A stretch of 64,000 bases of DNA, from NCBI GenBank assembly GCA_024291935.2, contig CM044312.1, forward strand, positions 47,808,001-47,872,000. The letters are read 5' to 3'. The notes under the pieces are model-generated. The model was not told the origin of the DNA. It saw only the letters and a program-made list of their open reading frames with translations, and ran no database searches. Both the position numbers and the translations under genes were made by a program. This document shows, piece by piece, positions 59,129 through 64,000 of this stretch (position 1 is its first letter; every line of letters starts with the position of its first letter). Origin of the DNA: Okapia johnstoni. Lineage: Eukaryota; Chordata; Mammalia; Artiodactyla; Giraffidae.

Positions 59129-59488
59129 GTTGAAGGAGATAATCTCCCAGCTTACTTCTAGCTCGAAAAAGCAGGATTCTCTAGTTGAAATTTCCAAGGC
59201 AAGGTCCCACTTGAGGAAGTTATCACAGAATTTTAATTTCACAGTAGGATCTGAACAAAAATTTTGCTAATCATAGCAATGCCTTAGTAAGTCTTTCTTA
59301 AATGGGAATGAAAAATTAAAAAGGTAAATTTGGTAAGTTGGAGGTACATATGCCATTTGTTCATTGAACTGTGTTTTCATCAAGGATTAGACTATTACAT
59401 GGTAAAGGGTTGTTCAAAAATAAAATCTAGAATCATCCTCACATAAAACTGCAAACTTTAGAAGTACAACTGCTAAAGTATATAATAT

Positions 59489-59568
59489 CAGGTTGGCCAA
59501 AAGGTTCATTTGGGTTTGTCTGTAAGATGTTATGGAAAAACCTGAACTAATTTTTGATCAACCCAATA
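59489..59568. mobile_element. Mariner-type miniature element
   Basis: About 80 bp with imperfect terminal inverted repeats: 'caggttggccaaaaggttca' at the left and 'gaactaatttttgatcaacc' at the right, with the usual 'gtaagatgttatggaaaaa' between them. This matches the internally deleted mariner elements common in bovine DNA. No transposase is encoded. Confidence 0.8.
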
Positions 59569-60239
59569 CATAGTATACGTGTGTATGTGTGTGTATGTGT
59601 GCACTCCACGCATTTATTCAGGCACAAGAGCCATATGGCACACAAAGCACATCTCTCTTCCATGTCTTTCCATTTGGAACCTTGCTGGCATTGTGTCAAG
59701 GCCTTGTCAGATAAGTAGAATTTTAGTCAAAGGCTACTCGGTGGCAGAAAGGTACATCGAGGGACAATAGGATGAAACACAGAAGGCAAGGGTGAATGAT
59801 CAGGAGAAACCACCCCCCAGATAATGTTATTAAAGAGCAGATGGGCTCAGGGCAGAGAAGGTGGATGTAAATGATAACGCATTACAGATCCAAAGACAGC
59901 TCTGGACTCTGGTCAGCTCTAGTGGAGTCAGGGTCATAGAAATACAAGACATTCAGGAGAATTGAGGTTAAAATAATCTGAGCAAAAGCTCCATACCAAC
60001 AAAAGCCAGACAAGGTACACCTTTAGTCACTGATAGTCTGGCTGAAAGAAGCATAGCAACAAGGATCTCAGTGGTTTTGTTCTCTTGCATCAGATGGGGA
60101 GCTATCCTCAGCATTCATTCATTCCACATCTAGTGTGGCCGGGTCATGATCTCACCTGCACCCTTCATGCAATGCTGCTCTCAATTTAATATATAAAACT
60201 GTTTCATAGTCACATTGTTATGAAGTTTTATTTAGCAAT

Positions 60240-60447
60240 GGGCTTCCCTGGTGGCTCAGATGGTGAAGAATCTTCTTGCAATGCAGGAGACACAAGTTCA
60301 ATCCCTGGGTTGGTAAGATTCCCCTGGAGAAGGGAATGGCTACTCACTCCAGTATTCTTGTATGGAGAATTCCATGGACAGAGAAGCCTGGTGGCTACAG
60401 TCCATAGGGTGGCAAAAAGTCAGACATGACTGAGCGACTAACACAGC
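60240..60447 (+). repeat. Bov-tA SINE
   Basis: 'gggcttccctggtggctcag', 'cacaagttcaatccctgggt', 'tggctacagtccatagggtg' and 'catgactgagcgactaacac', followed by a short poly-A. Confidence 0.94.
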
Positions 60448-61738
60448 AAAAAAAAAAAGTCTAAACATCTTGTTAGTGGAAAAAGTTTCATTTCCAAACA
60501 CAAAGAAAAGCAGCCTAAATGTAAATGTCAAATGTCTTTTTAGGAATCTACTCCTTTCAGCTGTGCACTAATAATAGTGAAATGGAATGGGATTTTCAGA
60601 AAAAAGAAAGATGGCTTTCAAAGGGAGAAAAAGAAAGTTCTACTCTTTAAACCTGTAGTAGCCTGTTTATAGGTTTCAAAGCGACCTTCTTATTCCAAAC
60701 ACCCATCTGGACAGCTGGGGAGAAGAGTGCTGTCACAAAGGGAAACAAATAGTATAAACCATAAAGGAAACAGCTGAAATCAGTTTTCTGCCTACCCTTG
60801 ATTAGCTATTTTCCAGTTCTAAGGGCCTGAAGCAAAAAGAACTAAAACAGCCATAAACAATGGATGCTTTGAAATAGGTTCTCTTTACATGTCTTGCGAG
60901 AAGAGATGAACCACATGTCAGCAGTAAATATCCACTCGGAGGGTCAACTGGAAGCTGTGACCATCATTGGGGGAGGGGCCGGAGAGCCAGAAGAGGAAGG
61001 GCAGGGGTGCAAGGCTCTGGCTTAGAGGGTCTGATGTATTTCTTTAATACAGACCCTCTGCCCTCAGGGTGTTTGCTAGTTAAACAACTGAGGTTGTTTG
61101 GAGTTAAGCCAAAAGGGGGTTGGAGGAGGAGGGTATGGGGCATGTAGGTTTCCGACCTGGAAAATGAGAGCTCACAGTCAGTACTAAATGAGAAAGACAT
61201 GGCCCTTGAGTTAACTTGTAAGGACTGCCGTCAGGATTATGTCTGTGGCGGGGAAAAGGAGGTGTTTGAGCTGGTGGCAGCGGAGGGACCCCTGCCAGGA
61301 TCTGGCTAAAGACCCATAGGATCTGGAAGCAGAAGTGTGGGTCCTAGGCAGCTCACCTGGAGATTGAATGACCGTGTTAAAATAATGGGACATGACATGT
61401 GGCAAACAAAAGTGTGCAAGAAGGACACCAGCCTTGTCGTTTTCTGGGGCAGCAGAGAAGAAACATCTCTGGGAGAGAGGCCGGAAGTTCCTCTTTTCCT
61501 CTCCCCTGCCCCCACCCCTCCCAGCCATCGCCTTGGGGAGAAAGAGGAATAAAACGGAAAGCTTTTGTCAGACATCAAAAACCTGACTCCTATTAGATTC
61601 ACTTTCACTTTGGGGATTGGTTGGGTTTGCTCACCAATTAGCAGACGGGGTGTTTGGTGAAAGTAGGGGTGCAGCATAGAGGAGCTGGTTAACTCTTTTT
61701 GGCGACTAGGATTCTTTCAGCAAGTTATTACAATGCGT

Positions 61739-61750
61739 GGGGGGGGGGGG
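61739..61750. repeat. G12 homopolymer
   Basis: Twelve consecutive G within 'gcgtgggg...gctagtg'. Likely unstable in length and error-prone in sequencing. Confidence 0.9.
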
Positions 61751-62347
61751 CTAGTGATCTGAAAGAATCCAGGACCTGGTCTCTAGTAATAATTTACAGA
61801 CTGGGAAAAAAATATGACCAAATAAGAAAGGTCACTTTAAGAAAATGTACTAAAAATAGCTATAATGAATGTAAGAAAAGACAAAGGAAGATATTATATG
61901 TATACTGTTTGATCAGGTTTACAACTTCACATTTTCCTTAATTTTTTGTGTAAAAGAATAACTTTGTAATCTGAAAGGAAAAGTAAGACTAGCCAGCAAG
62001 CTGAGCTTTCAGTTTGGAAAAGACATGAAGGAGAAATATAGGAGTGAAAAACTGCATTTTGTGATAGCCACAAAAGGAGAACTCCTGGGAAAGAAGACAA
62101 ACAAACATCTGAGATGTTGTTTCTCGGCAAATCCAAAGTTCAATATATAAATAATGTTGGAAGCAAGCAGAAACCTCTCAGGCAGCTAGTTAAAAGGTTG
62201 GAAAAGTATATTTGGTTGAATAATTCTGCTGTTTCTTTTGTTTTTTCAAAGGATATTTTTACAAAATTACACCTTAAGATGTCAGTTCTTCTTGCTACTT
62301 TCTCTGCTGGCCACTTCACAGTTATCAATGATAACAAAATGGAAAAC

Positions 62348-62350
<3 letters not shown>

Positions 62351-62402
<52 letters not shown>

Positions 62403-62408
62403 CGCGCG
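62351..62408. repeat. (TG)n(CG)n alternating tract
   Basis: About 22 TG units followed by about seven CG/GC units, all alternating purine-pyrimidine. It lies about 155 bp downstream of the 62565-62644 exon donor in the transcript sense. Confidence 0.95.
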
Positions 62409-62564
62409 TGCTCGCACTCTTCACATAGAAGTATTCTTAAAAGATCTTCAGGAACTGGACTATGATGACCAACCAATAATACTTCTACTACTGGAGGAAT
62501 TTTCATATTGAAATAGAAAATCATTTGGTCTGAAGATGACCAAAAGAAAGCCAGGGCCTTTTAC

Positions 62565-62644
62565 CTGTATAAGTTTCGAGCCACGTCATCCTCATCTATT
62601 GCGTATCCTTGGATATGGTCAGTAAAACTGAAACCTGTGCCCAC
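62565..62644 (-). CDS. CPVL: CPVL exon (residues about 155-181)
   Basis: An 80-bp exon encoding VGTGFSFTDHIQGYAIDEDD and VARNLY plus two bases of a split Ser codon (phase 0 start, phase 2 end). The minus-strand acceptor is CTTCAG|GTG and the donor CAG|GTAAAA. V-G-x-G-F-S-F is a hallmark of family S10; in the full protein it follows the conserved D-N/Q-P of the oxyanion and substrate-binding region, which must be in the next exon to the right. Close to human CPVL (as remembered, VGTGFSFTDDTHGYAVNEDD). It is the 5'-most CPVL exon in this window. The signal peptide and the N-terminal part, roughly 154 residues, are outside. Confidence 0.96.
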
Positions 62645-64000
62645 CTGAAGATGAAATAAATAAGCAGGTATAAACAGAGAGAAACACACAACTTGCTGAG
62701 AGACACTGCACGGGAAGGAAATCAACATTATTCCCAAGGTCATGCCTTTGGCCTCAGCCTTTTGGCATCACGCACGTGTACTCATTTATGCTCACAGGAG
62801 GATGCTGCGTGTCACCAAGTCCCCTTTCCCTCTGCTGAGCCCAGATAAACTGGCAGTGCAAAGCTCTTCTCTGATCCTGCAGTGGGGACTCTGCCAGATG
62901 ATTATTTAAGGATGAGAAACTCACCTTTCCTGGCCCCTGCTACAGTATCAAGAGACTCAAAGTTGTCTCCTCTTTGAAACCTGGAAGGTGCACTGCTCTG
63001 TCCTGCTAAGAAGGAACTCTCTATTGGCCGAAGATAAAAGCTACATGTGTGTGTGCACAGTTTTTTCCCCCATTTCTTTATTTGTGATAAATATGGCCAC
63101 TAAGCCCTTTCACCTTCAGCAGATAAGGGGCTTTAAAATAAAGATTAGCTTTAAACTCATAGTTCCTTATTCCTGGAAGTTCATAGACAACTGAGTAAAT
63201 CAATAGAAAAAGCTACTACTTATTTTGGGTCAACAATATGTACAAGGAATGCTCCCTCACCATATACATCAGTTGTAAATATTTTTTATTTTTTTCCAAA
63301 CAGCCAAGGGAACAGGACATTTAATTAAACTTTAATGTAAACATGGAATTATAGACTAGGAAAGAAGATGGCTGACAAAACATAATGGGGGGCAAGAATG
63401 TTGGATTTTTTTTCTTCCTATTTTTCTGTTTTCTCTCTGAACCATCTGGGAAGTGAAAGAAGTTAGAAAGATTAGAGGACAGATACTCCCAATCTGCAGG
63501 AGTTGACCCTAAAGTTGCTCTCCTATATTGTAGTTTATTTGATTGTATTTCATAAAAACTTCCCAAGGAGAATTCTACCTTTTGCTGTCCCTGAGATGAG
63601 GCATTCAGCTCACTGTGATAAGTTAAAGGGGCTAGTTTTGACTTTTTATATCAGAGCTCAATTTGAAAGATTAGGTGTTCCCATACTATAAAAGAAACCC
63701 AAGTTATAGAGAAACCCATATTATCAGTAGAGAGAAAGTCATCCCTTCCTGGATGGTATAACTCAGTGAAGAGGACATTTCATAAGACCAGAAATGAGGG
63801 AAGGAGAGAAAGCAGCAAGGAAAATTCCCAAACTTGGATATAACGGTACATACTAGAAAAATTAAATCTCAATTTTTAAAAAATTTTTAATTGGAGGATA
63901 ATTGCTTCGTTGTGTTGGCTTCTGCCACACAACAACATGAATCAGCCATAGGTATACATATGTCCCCCCGCTTGGACCTCCCCCTCATCTTGTACCCCAT
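62645..64000 (-). other. CPVL: CPVL intron, 5'-most in window (partial)
   Basis: Intron sequence upstream of the 62565-62644 exon in the transcript. Apart from the L1 end at 63873 I see only single-copy-looking DNA. I looked for the preceding exon, which should end in codons for an Ile-Asp-Asn-Pro type motif, and did not find it. Confidence 0.8.
63873..64000 (-). repeat. Artiodactyl L1 3' UTR, cut by the window edge
   Basis: 'taattggaggataattgctt', 'tgttggcttctgccacacaa' and 'atgaatcagccataggtata' are the reverse complement of the ruminant L1 3' end. The same terminal sequence closes the L1 at 48330-48350. Confidence 0.85.

Larger units (their letters stand above)
57199..62564 (-). other. 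CPVL: CPVL intron of 5.4 kb
   Basis: Phase 2 intron. It includes Bov-tA, CHR, a mariner-type element, a palindrome and a TG/CG repeat. The spans 57199-57720, 59580-60235 and 60460-62340 look single-copy; 60960-61690 is GC-richer than its surroundings. No gene seen. Confidence 0.88.

Noticed and set aside
6052..60447. tRNA-like A and B boxes repeated through the window
   Set aside because: They belong to Bov-tA, CHR and MIR SINE heads; none forms a complete tRNA cloverleaf with an acceptor stem, so none is called a tRNA gene.

Overview
This window is mammalian nuclear DNA, almost certainly from a ruminant and probably a bovid (cattle, sheep, goat and buffalo cannot be told apart here). The evidence is many copies of the Bov-tA/Bov-A SINE family, several BovB (RTE-class) LINE fragments, CHR-type tRNA-derived SINEs found in cetaceans, hippos and ruminants, and an artiodactyl L1 3' end. 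There is no operon structure, no RNA gene and no CRISPR array.

The only gene I can support is CPVL (carboxypeptidase, vitellogenic-like), a serine carboxypeptidase of peptidase family S10, on the minus strand. Seven consecutive coding exons lie, in transcript order, at 62565-62644, 57132-57198, 42702-42824, 42007-42138, 35896-35994, 33721-33894 and 11801-11983. All have AG acceptors and GT donors, and they join in frame into 286 residues. By comparison with human CPVL from memory (476 aa) they cover residues about 155-440 with no gap. Two of the three catalytic residues are present: Ser204 as the first codon of the 42702-42824 exon, and Asp388 in the 11801-11983 exon. The N-terminal exons must lie beyond the right edge. 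The last exon, with the catalytic His and the C-terminus, must lie beyond the left edge.

Layout: 1-11800 is the intron before the last exon; 11984-33720 (21.7 kb), 33895-35895, 35995-42006, 42139-42701 (0.56 kb), 42825-57131 (14.3 kb) and 57199-62564 are internal introns; 62645-64000 is the start of another. The introns are dense with transposon copies of different ages: ancient MIR, L2, MER5, MaLR-type LTRs and old L1, then CHR SINEs, then BovB and Bov-tA. Several insertions still show target-site duplications, so their order can be read. Examples are an L1 inside a Bov-tA (46872-48370), a BovB 3' end inside a CHR SINE (29984-30269), a Bov-tA inside a CHR SINE (40371-40587), and a compound BovB locus at 37.1-39.9 kb holding the only sizeable reverse-transcriptase remnant.

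I looked for a new system and found none that the sequence supports. The notable items are the nested insertions, an imperfect palindrome of about 180 bp at 58948-59128, a mariner-type miniature element at 59489-59568, an inverted SINE chimera at 11115-11350, and several low-complexity tracts.
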